Positions 20,620 to 32,970 are shown, numbered from the stretch's first letter. The stretch: DNA of 64,000 nucleotides from Uloborus plumipes (GCA_038373865.1 JAXGGA010004657.1:1-64000), one strand, 5' to 3'. The notes: generated by a model not told the origin, from the letters alone. Made by a program: numbers and translations.

Positions 20620-21439
20620 CTGAAAACCAGAAAAAAAAGCGAAAGATTTATAAGAAGCAACACACAAGCATGTGCGAGATATTATATAATGCAATTTGGG
20701 TAATTCACTAGTTATGGGCACCAGTAATTATTGAAGTTTGTCTTGCATTATTTACCAAGATTGCAATCAAAATTGCCCAGGAACACCATCAGTGGATTCT
20801 CAAAATAGAATTTTTTCAGAACACTCCCTCCACATTTTAATCTACATTTAGAGATTTTTGTTAAAAAATAAAGAAGGAAAGAATGCAATTTTCTTTGCAT
20901 TTAAGTTTTTAAAAAAAAATTTCTTAAGGACATGAAATTGCTATTTGTTACCAGATCACTGTTTTCTTGGTACATGCTCATTCCTTGGCTTTTTTTTCTA
21001 TAATATAGGTATATTTTTGCCATTAAGATACTCAAGATCCTTTCAAGTTGATGGGACAATAGCCAGTTAAGCAAAACTGAGTATTTCAGTTTCAGGCACA
21101 TGTGACCATAATAGATTTTTTTTATTCTTACTCAAAATTATTAGTTAGAATTGATGATGAAACCTAAGCCAAATTTAGCAGACGATAAATAAAAAAGGCA
21201 GCAGTAGAATAGTTCTATTTGTTTCATTTATTTATTGATTTTCATTATTGTTGTTCAGACAAACCCATTCAAAAGTGATTTGTCAAGTATCATTTTTTTC
21301 TGTTTTGATATTGCTTAAATTGGTTAAGATGTGACTTTATTGTAAGAAAAATACTGCATTACTCGGCATTACCTTAATCGAGTTATCAAATATCGTGCAA
21401 AAATAAAAGCATTTACAAAAGCTTTCAAATTATAAATTA
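20620..21439 (-). other. Ankyrin gene intron 3, proximal part
   Basis: Intronic AT-rich DNA. The short ORF at 20901-21101 has no support. Confidence 0.6.
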
Positions 21440-22173
21440 TAGTCGAACCTCCAACTCCATATATCGAACTTCCACGCATTGAATTTTCTACATATCAAAC
21501 AGTTAGCAAATCTCAATGTTCATTACATAAGAAAACTGTTTCCGTTTATCAAAAAAATCTGTGCATAACAGATCATTTTTTGGACATAGTTAACCATTTT
21601 ATTTGACTTTAGAACATTTGTTTCACACAAATTAAAGGCAGGAGTAAAAGGAAGCTCAGTGATTGCCACTATGAATTCCACAAGTCGGTTAAGCAGTTAA
21701 GGTGTTAAGGGGGACACAAACAAATGGGGAAACAAGTAAATTTTAGAACAAAGCAATCCAGTTGTTTCCGATTTTATGTAGCAACTTGTGCTGTAAAATC
21801 AAGTTCCTGGTTATTCTCTTTATCCCGATAGTTGTTATTCATTCCTAAATATACTAAGCTTCAGTGAAATGCTAAACCTTTTTCTAAGCCATCAAAAAAC
21901 TCAAAGCTAGAGATATTTAGTTCTCGAACTTCAGTTCACAAAACTTTTAGGGTATTACAAAATTGCAAACGTTTTTTTGGTGAACTTGTTATAAAACTGG
22001 ATATTCTCTCTCTCAGCAAGACTTTCATAATTCTTTTTTTTCCTCTTTAACTGCTGCAATCATTGTAACCAATGTATGGATTACTGTTTATTTAAAAGTA
22101 CTAAACAAATTATTCTTATGAATTCTTTTTCGAATTACAGTAGAGTCTCAAAAATCCGAGGTAATTGGGGCTC

Positions 22174-22910
22174 TTTTTTTTTTTTTTTTTCTTTTTTGTC
22201 GTGTGCCAGCCAGGCTGGCAATTTGGGGTGCGCTGCTTCACTTTTCCAACTATACCGTAATTTAGTGTGAAGTCTGACTTCCACAGTACACGCAGGCCTT
22301 AGGTGCCCGTTTATGGGGTAGGTAACCTTTCACATCATCACATTAACACAAAGAAAGGACAAGGACAGGAGAGAGAAAGCACATCCATGCCCAAGCCAGG
22401 ACTCGAACCCAGGACCACACCATCCGTGGCTATGGGTGCCATTCTAAAAAATGCCCACGACTGAAAAGCGCGTGGCATCATTTTGCAACACATAAATGTT
22501 AGCGCATAATATGTTCAATGTTTCATACACTAATACATTGCTTATTTTTGGTGTGACAATCTACTATATAATAGAACCAAAAATTGCAAAATTAACTCTA
22601 ATGTAATTTTTCAGAACATTTTTGGCAAGATTTTTAGGGAGAAAAATTTTTAGGGAGAAAATGCTAAACAATAAATAATTTAGAAATAAAAAAAAAACAA
22701 AAAATAATTTACTGTATGTTACTGAAAACGAAGGGGAGGCTTCAAGATGCCATCGTTGATGGCGGATGGCGTTGGATGCAGCCATAAAGAAAAGGATTAA
22801 ATAGTTGCTTCATAATAACTAAAACAAATTCCCAAATGGTCCGAAATTTCCCTAAAGACAGAAGTGTGGTAGTCATGTCCGTGGCAGACTGCTCTCACCA
22901 CTAGACAAGA
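22174..22910 (-). repeat. tRNA-derived SINE (family B), nested in the Tigger-like element
   Basis: On the minus strand the head begins cttgtctagtggtgagagc, and the B box gggttcgagtcc lies at about 22410-22398; the tail is the long T-run (plus strand) at 22174-22190. An 8-bp duplication tggggctc (22166-22173 and 22911-22918) bounds it. The head is split between its A and B boxes by the insertion at 22431-22877. The body matches the copy at 139-520. Confidence 0.8.
22431..22877. mobile_element. hAT-like MITE inside the SINE, perfect 8-bp TSD
   Basis: It is flanked by tccgtggc at 22423-22430 and 22878-22885. The ends tatgggtgcca and (complement) catgactacca are weakly inverted. It splits the SINE promoter head precisely, so it is the youngest of the four layers here. 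Confidence 0.7.
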
Positions 22911-23532
22911 TGGGGCTCATGCTACCTCAGATTAGTGAAAACTCGGATTATCCGAAAAAAAAGTTTAATGATAGAAACATAACACTTTTTGATCATCATA
23001 ATAAAGAAAAACCGGTAATTTGAAGTTGTTCAACACATCAAGTTATTATTACCAAGGCATATCTTAAAATATATCTCTAGTAGTTTAAGAATATTTTGTG
23101 GCATTTGATGAATGTTTTGACACCGACCTCTCAATACTTTTTTTACAACTTTACAACAAAGGAAATTTTCCATTAGCAAAAGATTCTTATTTTCAGAATT
23201 AAAGATAGACCTTAAAAGGTCAATGAAGCACCTTGGATTAACCTGAACCTCGGACTTTTGAGAATCGGATTTTTGAGACTCTACTGTATTAACTTTTATA
23301 TAATGTACTTCACAAATGAATTAGAAATATTGCTTTCTTATTAAAAATAAACTTTAAGTTTAATGTTACAGGAATAATTATAACAAATTAAGTTCACTTC
23401 TAGATATCGAAATTTCTTTTTTTCGAATTTTTTCCAAGAAAATTGCTACTTCGATATATAGAAGTCCGGCTGTAATTTTATTTATTTATTTATTTATTAA
23501 GCTGGCACCTTTTTCAGTGACTTGCCAACACT

Positions 23533-23973
23533 CAGAGGCGGATCCAGAAACTTTTGTAAGGGGGGGGGGTAAGTTTTAGTGCGTTAGTGTTATACCTTAT
23601 CGGTTAAGTGGAAAGAGAACAAAACATGAAAAATTTAAACCTCCTTTAAAATATCATACGATATTGCACAGCAAGTAATATTTTATAATATTCTGTTAAA
23701 TTAACCATTTATTTATTTTGGTGAAAATTTACTATCAGGAAAAATATAAATTTGCAATTTAAAAATTGTCTATATGTAATTAATATTTAAACTATAAAAT
23801 TCTTTAAAAAATTCTTAGTTAAAATTTAACATTTTTAATACATAATGCTTGGATAAAAGTTTTGTTTCAAAGAGAGCAAGATTGATAATGGTTGTGCAAC
23901 TGATAAAATGCATTTCTAATCACAGGGGGGGGGGGTCAGCTGACCCTTTGACCACCCCCTGAATCCGCCCTTG
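23533..23973. mobile_element. hAT-type MITE (441 bp) with perfect 8-bp TSD
   Basis: It starts cagaggcggatccag, ends tgaatccgcccttg, and is flanked by ccaacact (23525-23532 and 23974-23981). Poly(G) tracts occur near both ends. It is related to the 195-bp element at 48428-48622. Confidence 0.85.
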
Positions 23974-23986
23974 CCAACACTGCTTC

Positions 23987-24033
23987 AACGCTAGGGGATA
24001 AAAGTGTCACCCACTCTTTTATCCCATAGCGTT
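23987..24033. repeat. Hairpin with about 20-bp arms
   Basis: The arms aacgctaggggataaaagtg and cactcttttatcccatagcg pair over nearly their whole length around a short loop. It lies 13 bp from the MITE end and 90 bp from the ankyrin exon at 24123. It could be a tiny foldback element. Confidence 0.75.
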
Positions 24034-24122
24034 ATTTTAGGATCCGCCAGAAGATGGGAGAAACTGTTCATCAGAGAAAGATTACAATGTCACAAATTAA
24101 TATAAATAAAAAAAAATCTTAC

Positions 24123-24202
24123 CTCACGGGAGGTTCTTCACAATTTTCAAGGAAAGAAGGCATTACGGACATGTGATCGTATTTTCTTGCATTGTCGGCT
24201 CC
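24123..24202 (-). CDS. Ankyrin gene coding exon 3 (80 nt)
   Basis: Acceptor tgatgtttcag at the high end (AG at 24204-24203), donor GTAAGA at the low end. It reads GADNARKYDHMSVMPSFLEN and seven more residues, then leaves AG, which with the first G of the next exon makes an arginine codon. It enters in phase 0, matching the exon at 29529-29645. It encodes an acidic, non-ankyrin linker ahead of the repeats. Exact phase compatibility on both sides is the main evidence. Confidence 0.75.
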
Positions 24203-27200
24203 CTGAAACATCAATGATCAGTTTCAAACAGGTGTTTCATGGGACAAAGCACGCTTCTATATGATCTAATTCAACAGTAGAATTTCTATCACAACATGAA
24301 TGAAGCTTCGGTCTATGATAATTTATGCTGTTAATGCTGTTCCTGTTACCAGTATAATCATGTAAAATATTACCATTTAAGTTATACACAATTGCACTGT
24401 ACAAGGTATTCTCATTTAACCTACAATACCTCTATTTTTGCAACCATTCGTCCTAGATGTATATTTTCACATGCAAAAATGCTCAAACTAACATGTAGAG
24501 TTCAGATCTTAAAAATTTAAAGTGGGAAGGAAAAAAATATGAAATCTAGCTTTTTATACAGACTCTAAGTCCTCTAACATGTACTTAGGAAAATATTCTC
24601 TATTTGAGAATAATTCCAGCATAAAAATTTGCAACCAAAACTCAAGGAGACATTAGAGTACAAAATTTTAAAAAACAGTGTACAAAACGAGATCGGAACA
24701 TATTTCCCCTTTGGAATGAATGACAGGATGTCTAAGTAAAAAAACAACAAAATACCTATGTTTTCCATTGATATTTATGAGTAAATGCAAATTTTGTTCT
24801 ATGATAAGTAAAAACACAAAAGCATGTACAATATGAAAAAATGCCCCATATACACAAAGATAATTTTAAACCCTTGGCATTATTAACTGCAAGTATAAGG
24901 TAGTGTATGTTACAAAACGCTATTATCCTCTCTGCCCTAAGTGCTGCTCAACTTGATTGTTCCTGCAACACAATCGTTAAGTTCATGGTGTACGCCCCGC
25001 CCCTCCAGGTCGATCTCTGTCTTCACCGAACTTGGAAAGAAGATCTTCAATCAATTTAGGTTGCCGACGGCTGGCTTAGGGGCTGTGATTTACTGCTGCA
25101 TTAATATCTTAACTCTGCACCTTAGAGCTTGGCAGAAATTGCTCTCGCAGGGGGAACAATAACAAAAGGGCAGCACCTTGTCGCCCTCTTAAAGGGTGCA
25201 TGCTCAAAGAGGAATCATCCCGGCTTGTCGCCCCGATGCCTTCAAACGCTTGTAACCTAAATTGATTGCACAGTGAGACTCTTTATTCATGCAAAAAAAA
25301 AATGATCCAATTTCATAGGACATTTTAGATTATGACTGAGCTAGAGAAATTGGTATCACTTGGACCTTTTCGATGCTGCCGTTTGAAGTAGAATTTTTTA
25401 AACATAGTTTCTAAAATTAAAATCATTTTAGACCTCTTTTTTTTCATGTAGCAACACTACAGCCTGTACCAGTAGGTAGACAAAGCACTCTATTTGCTGT
25501 TGTGAGCCACCTGTCATGACAGACAATGCCTTTCTGGCGATTTAGTGGACAATATTTTTAGCCAATTTTCTGAGCACATCACTTCACATAACAAAGGCAT
25601 ACATTTTTGCTCAGTACTAAGTCCATCTATCTAGGTGTATCACCATGCTTAAGTTATTACACATGCACAATGGGAGGGGAGAGGTCAATGAAAGAAAATG
25701 TGAGCTCATATACGAAGGAACATTTACGAAGGCATATTAGAAAAAACAAGAAATTCTGCGAAAATGAAATACAAATGTGAAGACCAGCAACATGCTCTCG
25801 ACCGAGGGCCGATCCAGAAATGTTTCAAGGGAGGGAGGGGCGATTGACTTTTATTACTTTCTTTTAGAACAGTATAATACTGGCAGCAGAGGTTCCAATT
25901 TAAAACTCAGGGGTGATAGGGACTCAACATCAAAAACCCTGACAATGAAGGAAAAACAGTAATGAAACCCTGAAAGGGTACTAATGCTCCGAGTTTTCTT
26001 TGCAGTGGTTCTTGCAGTGGCACTCTTTGCAGTGGGAGAGGGGACATGATACAGACAGCATCATAAAAATTTTCAGAAGGGAGTTTCTAGTGTTTTTTTG
26101 GGGGGGAGGGGAGGAAGGGGGAAGCTCACGATATTTACAAATGCCAATGGAATCGACATAAAAACAACAAATGTACACATTTTACTTTTTTAGGAAGATC
26201 AGGAGTTCCATGTTCCATTCTCAAGAATGTGAAAAGAAACTATCTCAATATTGAAATTTTAATCATGCAAAACTCCTTTACATAGTCCATGAAAAACAAA
26301 TCCTGGAAAATATCTCGTATACATACAAAAAATAACCTAAAATGAACAAAAACGTTCAGCTTGGTTTCCTCTTCCCAGTTTCCAATGATCCAATGACTCT
26401 TGTTTTGCACTCCCTAAGTTGAAAGGGGGGAGGTGATGCACAAGAAACACCATGCATTCAGGGAAAACATTATGTGAAACCCTGAATGCTTATTTGAAAA
26501 ACCCTGAAATCAGGGGTAGCCCCTGAAAACTACCACACCTGAAAACTAAAATGCACTGTAATAAACTGTGAAACTAGCAATTTTGCTGTTTATTGCAGTA
26601 AAATTTAGCTGTATTTTCGGTAAAAACAACAGTATAATACTAGCAGCAGAGGTTCTAGTTTTAAACTGTAAAATTAGCAATTTTAGTTTATTACAGTAAA
26701 AATAGCAATTTTTACAGTTTATTACAATAAAATTAGCTGTATTATACTGCAAGAAAACATTCATTTTTTACAATCTATGGGTACAATATGTTCTGTGTTA
26801 TCATTAGGCTCAAGAAGATTTGAAATAAAGAAGACGATTTTCAGTGTACTAATTAAGTGAAAGTAAAAAACAAATAACAGACATTCTGCAGAAAATATAA
26901 TAATGTATAATTTTGCACTTCATTTTGCCTAATGTTTAGGGAAAAGGTTTTAACATATTGATTAAATTTGTCCATTTCAACCATTTCACATGTTCATTGA
27001 AATTTCATATACTTTTCATCAGTGCTGTACCCAGGGTTTGAAAAAACCCTGAGAGGGGGGGGGGTGAAAAAGCCCAGCCCATCTGATTTTTTTATCTAAT
27101 ACCTGTGCTTTTTTCCGATTATTTCAAGAATCACTTTCGAATTATTCATTCTCTTTTAAAACATTGTGTGACGAAACTACAGCTTACTACTTTTACTTTT

Positions 27201-27611
27201 CATAGAATCAAGGGAACCCTAAAGAGGTCATTGTGACCTTCTAAAACATTTTCATTCCACAAGTTTGGGAAAAGCACTGTAATATTGAATTTTTTAAAAT
27301 GCCTCATAATTTCCTTGTTAGATGTAAGTTCATGTGCACACTTCCATGTAATAATATGGGAATATAAATAGTCAGGTGTCAATGGTTATAGTTCAAGGAA
27401 TTGAGTGCAGTCATCACAAAGGTTGACTACTTTTAACTAATTTTATGTGACTATTGTACAGTAACAATTTTCACTTGGCAACATTGCCTGAATCAGCTGT
27501 CAAAAAGACAATCCTTGATGCAGTTTATCAAAGGATTTTTCCCAACAATGCCAAGAAATAATTATTACTTTTTCTGGTCTATTAAGCCTAGTATTGAAAA
27601 AGACTAAATAC
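24203..27611 (-). other. Ankyrin gene intron 2, proximal part
   Basis: Mostly AT-rich. It holds a GC-richer patch at about 24930-25260 (no tRNA boxes or ends; a module near 25075 is shared with 16600), a degraded poly(G) MITE relative near 25805, a tandem-like block at 26555-26750 built from agcaatttt, ttattrcagtaaaa and tagctgtatt modules, and a poly(G) repeat near 27030-27070. The sequence agtataatactrgcagcagaggttc occurs at about 25871 and 26630. No coding exon is supported. Confidence 0.5.
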
Positions 27612-29188
27612 CAGTGGCGGCTCGTGACTCTCAAACTTGGGGGTGCTGCAATTTTTTTAATGTAACAAAAATGTATGCGTATGTCAATACGTTAAAAAAA
27701 AGTTTTTAACGCACCAATATTGAAATAATAATCATTGAACATAATTTATATTTACTCAATTCAAACAAATGAGCAAAAAATAAATAAACATTTAAAAATT
27801 ATTTAAAAACAAAGCACAGTTTCCTGTCTTTTTTTTTTTTTTTTTTTTGCAAATTCTTTTTTTAACTTTTTCATTAAAGTTTTTGATATTATTGATCAAA
27901 CTTGTTTTGAGTGAATGTCTTTGTTAAATTTTCTCTGGTACGAGAACTTTCTACTCGTCGAATCGTGAGCAATGTTAAAATCCGAAACAGGGCCACTTTT
28001 TTTTTAACAGCATTTTTTTCGGACAAAGATAACAGTGAAAAAGAAATACCCGGCAAATGCCCAACACTCATCCTTTCATACACTACTAAAGTTGAAAAAT
28101 ATTTAGTTTGAAGCAGCAAATAATAAAGCAGCGAAAAGGAAATATTCAGCATGCGTATGCGAGTGATCGGTCATCAAAGCAACTCAGGGAGCTGCACCGG
28201 TTGCAGCCCACGGCGCGGCTGAAAAATCCTACCCCCGATTGACCACGCGTCACGCTGAGGAGCATGCGTAGAAAGCTTTTCAGCGAGCTCAAAGGTGTTA
28301 GACAAATGCATAAGTTAATCTCACTCCTTACCTTAATTTTATCTCGTTTAAAGAAATAAACTTGTATCAAGCATTGCTTATGTAACTCCTACTATCAACT
28401 GACTTGAGTGCATCGTTCGGAACTGGGATTCCCGTGCACGTGCAGTAGGCGGGGCTAGTTCATGACGCACCAGCGGTGTTGTCTCGTCATGTGCCAGCAG
28501 AACCAATCAGTGATGACACGTGTGTAGGGCGTTGCTGTGTGTCACGTGTTTTACGTCGTTTCTATATGCAAATGTAGCAGGGTATAAAATTGAAGATTCG
28601 ACTTTCGATCTTCACTTGCTTTTTCAATCGGCCACATTGCGTGTGTCGCATTTTTGGAGTTTGTTTCCCCGCTGGAAAGGGGTAAACTCTTTTACTTTTT
28701 CGGAGCAATGCTCATTTTTATAATGTAAAAATCAACTTTAAAGTTTACCGGTGATATTTTCCCGGATGTTAGGTCATAATTAAATGTTTTACTAGTTAAA
28801 TTGATCGTTGGTCATCGCTTCAAAACTTCGTTGATGTTTATGGGAAAATAAAGATAAGTTTTGTTTTTTTTTAAATGAACTTAGTCATCCTTTCGTGTCA
28901 TTAACTCTGCTGTTAATTATAAGAAATGGGTTTATCCCATTATCAAAAGGAGCTACTCGCTGTGCAGCGCCTGACGGAAAGTAGGAGAATTTTTTTTCGC
29001 ACTTTAGTTGAGGCCGTAAGATTGACTTCACTGAAAATTTAATGGCGTGCGTGTGTGTTTGTAACGAAATCTCCTTCGATGAATCAGGATCAGAATTAAA
29101 TAAGGATGTGAATGAAAAAAAACTTAAAAGCGTATTTTTTGGAAAAACTACTGGGGGTGCTGCAGCGCCTATGGACGAGCCGCCACTG
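27612..29188. mobile_element. hAT-like element (1.58 kb) with perfect 8-bp TSD
   Basis: It starts cagtggcggctcgtgac; the other end, reverse-complemented, is cagtggcggctcgtccat. It is flanked by ctaaatac (27604-27611 and 29189-29196). CAGTGGCGGCTCGT termini and the gggggtgctgca subterminal motif at both ends are hAT-like. It encodes no readable transposase but contains a promoter-like block at 28503-28589. It lies in the ankyrin gene's second intron. Confidence 0.85.
28503..28589 (+). promoter_or_regulatory. Promoter-like block inside the hAT element
   Basis: Within 87 bp and in order: CCAAT (28503-28507), two CACGTG E-boxes (28517-28522, 28543-28548), the octamer ATGCAAAT (28566-28573) and TATAAAA (28583-28589). 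The spacing is that of a genuine polymerase II core promoter with a start near 28615. No convincing ORF follows: the 67-codon ORF spans the block itself. Confidence 0.5.
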
Positions 29189-29528
29189 CTAAATACTATA
29201 ACACACTAAATGTCATAACTAAATTGATCAATATCAATTGCTGGACTTGGTATTGATCAAAATAGTAGCAATAAATAATTTATATCTGAAAGAAATGTTT
29301 TCAATCTGTGTCATAAATTTTTAAAAAACTCACTTCGCCAAAATATTGGGTTCTTTCAAGTGGGCCCACCCGAAAAAACTCGGCTGGGTTTTTTCAAGCT
29401 AGGCCTGCTTTGGCTAACCCTGGCTGTACCCTCTTTGGTACGGAATGAAAAAATTCGCACTGGCAAGTTAATAATTCATCTGCTTGTGAACAGTTCAATT
29501 GCTTAAGACAATAAGCTCAATTTTGTAC

Positions 29529-29645
29529 CTCATCAAACTCATCCTCCCCACAGATCTTCTCCCATCTCGAGTCACTATCTGCGTCCTCCTCGTTGATCCG
29601 ACCATATGACAGCCTTTCCATCCATTTACTTGAGATATCAAATTC
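29529..29645 (-). CDS. Ankyrin gene coding exon 2 (117 nt, 39 codons)
   Basis: Acceptor cttttgcttacag (AG at 29647-29646), donor GTACAA at the low end, open in phase 0 throughout: EFDISSKWMERLSYG... ending ...CGEDEFDE. It is rich in acidic residues and probably disordered. It joins in phase 0 to both the ATG exon (40807-40851) and the 24123 exon. It lies 340 bp from the hAT element in the adjoining intron. The GTACAA donor is weaker than the others. Confidence 0.7.
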
Positions 29646-29740
29646 CTGTAAGCAAAAGAGAAGATTAACCACTAAACAGTTTCCTTTTTTGTTCCACTGC
29701 ATCAAAAAATAAGCACATTTTAGTTAAATCATTTCATATT

Positions 29741-30365
29741 CCTAGATGCATAGCGAGTAGCACTTTTACCGAGTACTGCGTTACCATGTACCAAATCACT
29801 GAGTACTTAGTATCACCACACTTTAAAACACAATAATTTTGATTGTTAAGATACTTTCATAGTATTTTTTATTCAACATTTTTTCCTTAAGTATTGCTTG
29901 ACTCAAAATAAGTCCAACCTTTTTCTTACAGCTATAAAAATGACTGAATTTTACTCCTTTTACGTATTGTTATCACTATACCAAAAACTTAATTGGCAAA
30001 ACAATGTTTTAAAAAATTCGTAATCTAAGTTTTCAAACCATTCAAAATAAATTAGAATATTATTTAGCGGTTTCTTATTATGAGTCTATGAATATTCATT
30101 TTAGGGATCACATTGAACTGTTCCCTGGCCAAAGATTGAATTTAACACACATAACTAACTTCTACCTTGCACTTATTTTGTCAGTGGAACTTTTTTTTAA
30201 CTGACTCATACATAAAATAGTTCTATTTTATGAATAAAGAAATAGTAAATTTCTTAAAAATTTCTTTACCTTGAAAACTATTCAATTTTTACAACTACTC
30301 GGCATTGGCTGAGTACCTACCTAATCAAAATTTAGTTGAGTACCGAGAATTTGTTTTGTAACATT
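29741..30365 (+). mobile_element. Internally deleted copy of the hAT family seen at 45176
   Basis: The start cctagatgcatagcgagtagc and the end text (gagtacc...ttgagtaccgag) match the termini of the 45176-47316 element in degraded form. The interior from about 29900 to 30150 aligns by eye with 46815-47020 (for example attcgtaatctaa, ggatcac(a/t)t(t)gaactgttcc). The transposase is deleted. A further terminal scrap (caccgagtatttatcgagta) is at 31998-32032. Confidence 0.7.
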
Positions 30366-30592
30366 CCACTAGAAGACCTACATATTACTCTATTGAAAAT
30401 CTATGATTCATTTTGGATCAGGGTAAAACTTGGTATTGATAGAATTTTTTCGGCAGTCTTTGCCATTTTTGCATCTATATATAAAATCAAAGTTTGATGA
30501 CGTCATCAGTAGCGGGACAAACACTCTCCTGGAAAATGTACGCAAAGTACAATTATGAAAATTGGTACAAAATTAGTCCTCATACTGATGAT

Positions 30593-30899
30593 CCCTGTGG
30601 CAGAATTTTTTTCAGCTTTCTGCGACAAATTTTCTAGAACCAATTTCCTTCTGCAACATTAGAATATTCTTCAATAATAAATATATATGCAACCCTCTCA
30701 CAGTAACACAAGGTGTTTATATTTATAAAAATGTTAGCATTAATGCTACAGATTCATAGGGTTTTTTTTTTCTGGTGGCTGTTTTATATTATTTTTTTTT
30801 CTTAGCCTTGTTTTTTTCCTCCCAATCACAAAAATCTTTCTGCACGGTCTTCCTGATTCTGCAACAATGTCGCCGTGTCGGCAACTTTCTGCCACAGGG
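30593..30899. mobile_element. hAT-like MITE (307 bp)
   Basis: The inverted ends are ccctgtggcagaa and ttctgccacaggg. The flanks are ctgatgat (30585-30592) and ctgataat (30900-30907), matching 7 of 8. No ORF. Confidence 0.7.
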
Positions 30900-31445
30900 C
30901 TGATAATGTGCAAGTTGTAGCCGAAATTTTTAAATTCAGCCTAGATTTCCTAAAATTTAATTAAAATTAGGTAATTAAAAACTTATTACTCCCTGTTTTC
31001 GTACTCTAAAGAGCCGTTTTTGTAATTGAAGTGAAATCAAATGCAGATTTCTTCCACGCACTCACATTGTTTTGTTTTCTACTAAAAAAAAGCCACTAAG
31101 TATAATGTGAGAATTCCTTTTAAAAAATTCACCAAATCAACTTTAGAAGCTCCTATTGTTGAAATCTAAATTAAAATGCAAAATAGGAGGAAAGGGGGAA
31201 ACCATGGCGATGATGCAAGCTTAAAATTTTAATATTCGCCAGCAACTGAAAAGTGCCTACCAGAGATCTCAGTTATTGAAATATTCTCAAAAGCATTACC
31301 GAGAACAGAAATCTTTACGAGCTTTTCAAAATATTGGTCATTCCAAAAATCTCATTAAAATGTAAAAAATTCGCCAAATAAATTAATTTGAACATTCTAA
31401 ACCCATCAGAAGTTTTGATGGAACTATCGGTTTAAAAGGCTGGAT

Positions 31446-31492
31446 TATTATTATTATTATTATTATTACTATTATTATTATTATTATTATTT
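31446..31492. repeat. (TTA)n microsatellite
   Basis: About 47 bp of tta/att repeats with one interruption (tac). It lies in the long ankyrin intron. Confidence 0.9.
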
Positions 31493-32335
31493 TGCGATCT
31501 AAATGCAATGAAGGCATAACAAAGTTTTTGAAACAAGAAGCAAAAAAGTGTGAGTGCTTTTAAATATTTTGGTAAGATATTAAATACTGCTAAAATGAAA
31601 ACAATGATGGTAAATTTTTGGCCTATTTGGCATGGTCGACTAAATAGTCATCTCTCATAACATTCCTCAAAAAGTAAAAAATAAATACTAACTAAAATTA
31701 AAAATAAATCAAGTAAATAAAAAGGCCATTAGCTGAAATTAGAATTTTGCTTAAATTAAAAATCACTAAAAAAGATTAGTCTCTGTTAAGCATGGTAAGT
31801 TTCGCCAAGCAGGAACTGCACTTAGTTTTTTTAATTCGTGCATTATGGATACAGCGACAACAGCAAAAATCCTTTAAATTTTAACACAGGCAAAGCCGTG
31901 GTGGGTAACTCTAGTATCAAATAATTTTGTCACTTTCCATAATTTTACTTTTAAACAAATACATGGAATCAGTATGGGTAAATTGGCAGAATAGACAGAG
32001 CACCGAGTATTTATCGAGTACTCAGTACACCACTAATTCATATCTATTACTTAAGCTTAAATCTGAGTCAAAACTGTTTCAAGGGGTGGTACAGTACAAC
32101 CAGGGTTAAGCGAATACCGTGGAAAATACAAAAAATATGTAAAAAAACGATACTAGAGTATACCATACTATAAAAGTTGTTAAACACTCACATATACATT
32201 TAAATAATAGCTTGAACCGATAGCATTAAGTGTAAAAAATATTTTAACTGATAAAAAAGAACAATAACATATAGTTTGCCCGTATTCAAACTGCGTGTAT
32301 AGCACTGTTGAATCGCACCAGCAGTCACCATGGAC

Positions 32336-32970
32336 TAGAGTTGGGCATTTTGCCGGCAAAATGGTATTTTTGCTGGGACTGGCAAAAACTAGAAAAGAAC
32401 GTAGTAAAAACCAGCAAAAATGGAAAAAAAACTGGCAAAAACTAGAAAAAATTGTTGGATATCAAAAAAATATTATATAAATTCATTTTATACAAAATAC
32501 AATTCAAAGTTAAAATCAGAAAATTAATTTAGAATTTCACTGACATTAATTCAATAATTAAAATATTTTAAAATAATTCTTCAGAAAAAAAACTTGAAAT
32601 TGATTGGAAATAACGTTTCAAAACTTGTGTTTGCAATTCAGTTTTAGAAAAAAAAATGTATTCTAATTCTAGTTTAGACAATTCAATTGAATTTGATGAG
32701 GGTCTACTATTTTATGAAATTCAACCCAAAAAGGGTTGCTCCAAAATGCTCTAAGCATTTGCCTAAGAAACCTTTTTCTGAGAGAGTAGGTTCAATGATG
32801 AAATGAATATTCTCAGTAAAAAATAAAAACTTTAAAGTAAGAATTTGTGAAATATTAGGAAAATTTGCGTAAATTAAGTTAACTATTTTTGCCGTTTTAG
32901 CAAAAAGGCATTTTTACCGAGACGGTTTTAACCGTTTTTTTCCACCTTCGGCAAAAACCTGCCAACCCTA
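32336..32970. mobile_element. hAT-like non-autonomous element (635 bp)
   Basis: The ends are tagagttgggc and, reverse-complemented, tagggttggcagg; subterminal ttttgccg motifs occur in both orientations. The flanks are ccatggac (32328-32335) and ccatagac (32971-32978), matching 7 of 8. The ORF at its left edge (AKTRKERSKNQQK) is a by-product of gcaaaaactagaaaa repeats. Confidence 0.7.

Larger units (their letters stand above)
22138..23286. mobile_element. Second Tigger/pogo-like element, nested
   Basis: The termini cagtagagtctcaaaaatcc and its complement ggatttttgagactctactg are inverted and flanked by TA (22136-22137, 23287-23288). Subterminal text such as actcggattatccgaa is characteristic. 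It is non-autonomous and interrupted by the SINE at 22174-22910. Confidence 0.8.
21440..23472. mobile_element. Tigger/pogo-like element, outermost of a nest
   Basis: The left end tagtcgaacctccaact then catatatcgaa, and the right end (reverse-complemented) cagccggacttct then atatatcgaa, are flanked by TA (21438-21439 and 23473-23474). This form of terminus is typical of pogo/Tigger elements. No transposase is readable. The element is interrupted by a second Tigger-like element at 22138-23286, leaving about 0.88 kb of its own sequence. Confidence 0.65.

Noticed and set aside
20621..20663. ATG at 20663 as the true start of the ankyrin protein
   Set aside because: The 43 nt before 20620 are a pyrimidine-rich acceptor and an intron end; splicing to 24123 keeps frame through a split arginine codon and adds three compatible upstream exons.
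24941..25162. 73-codon ORF in a GC-rich patch
   Set aside because: The patch shares a module with 16600 and looks like a dispersed repeat; no splice sites or domain.
26012..26060. Minus frame reading CKECHCKNHCKE, resembling a zinc finger
   Set aside because: It is produced by a short tandem repeat of tgcagtgg and has no finger spacing or flanking coding sequence.
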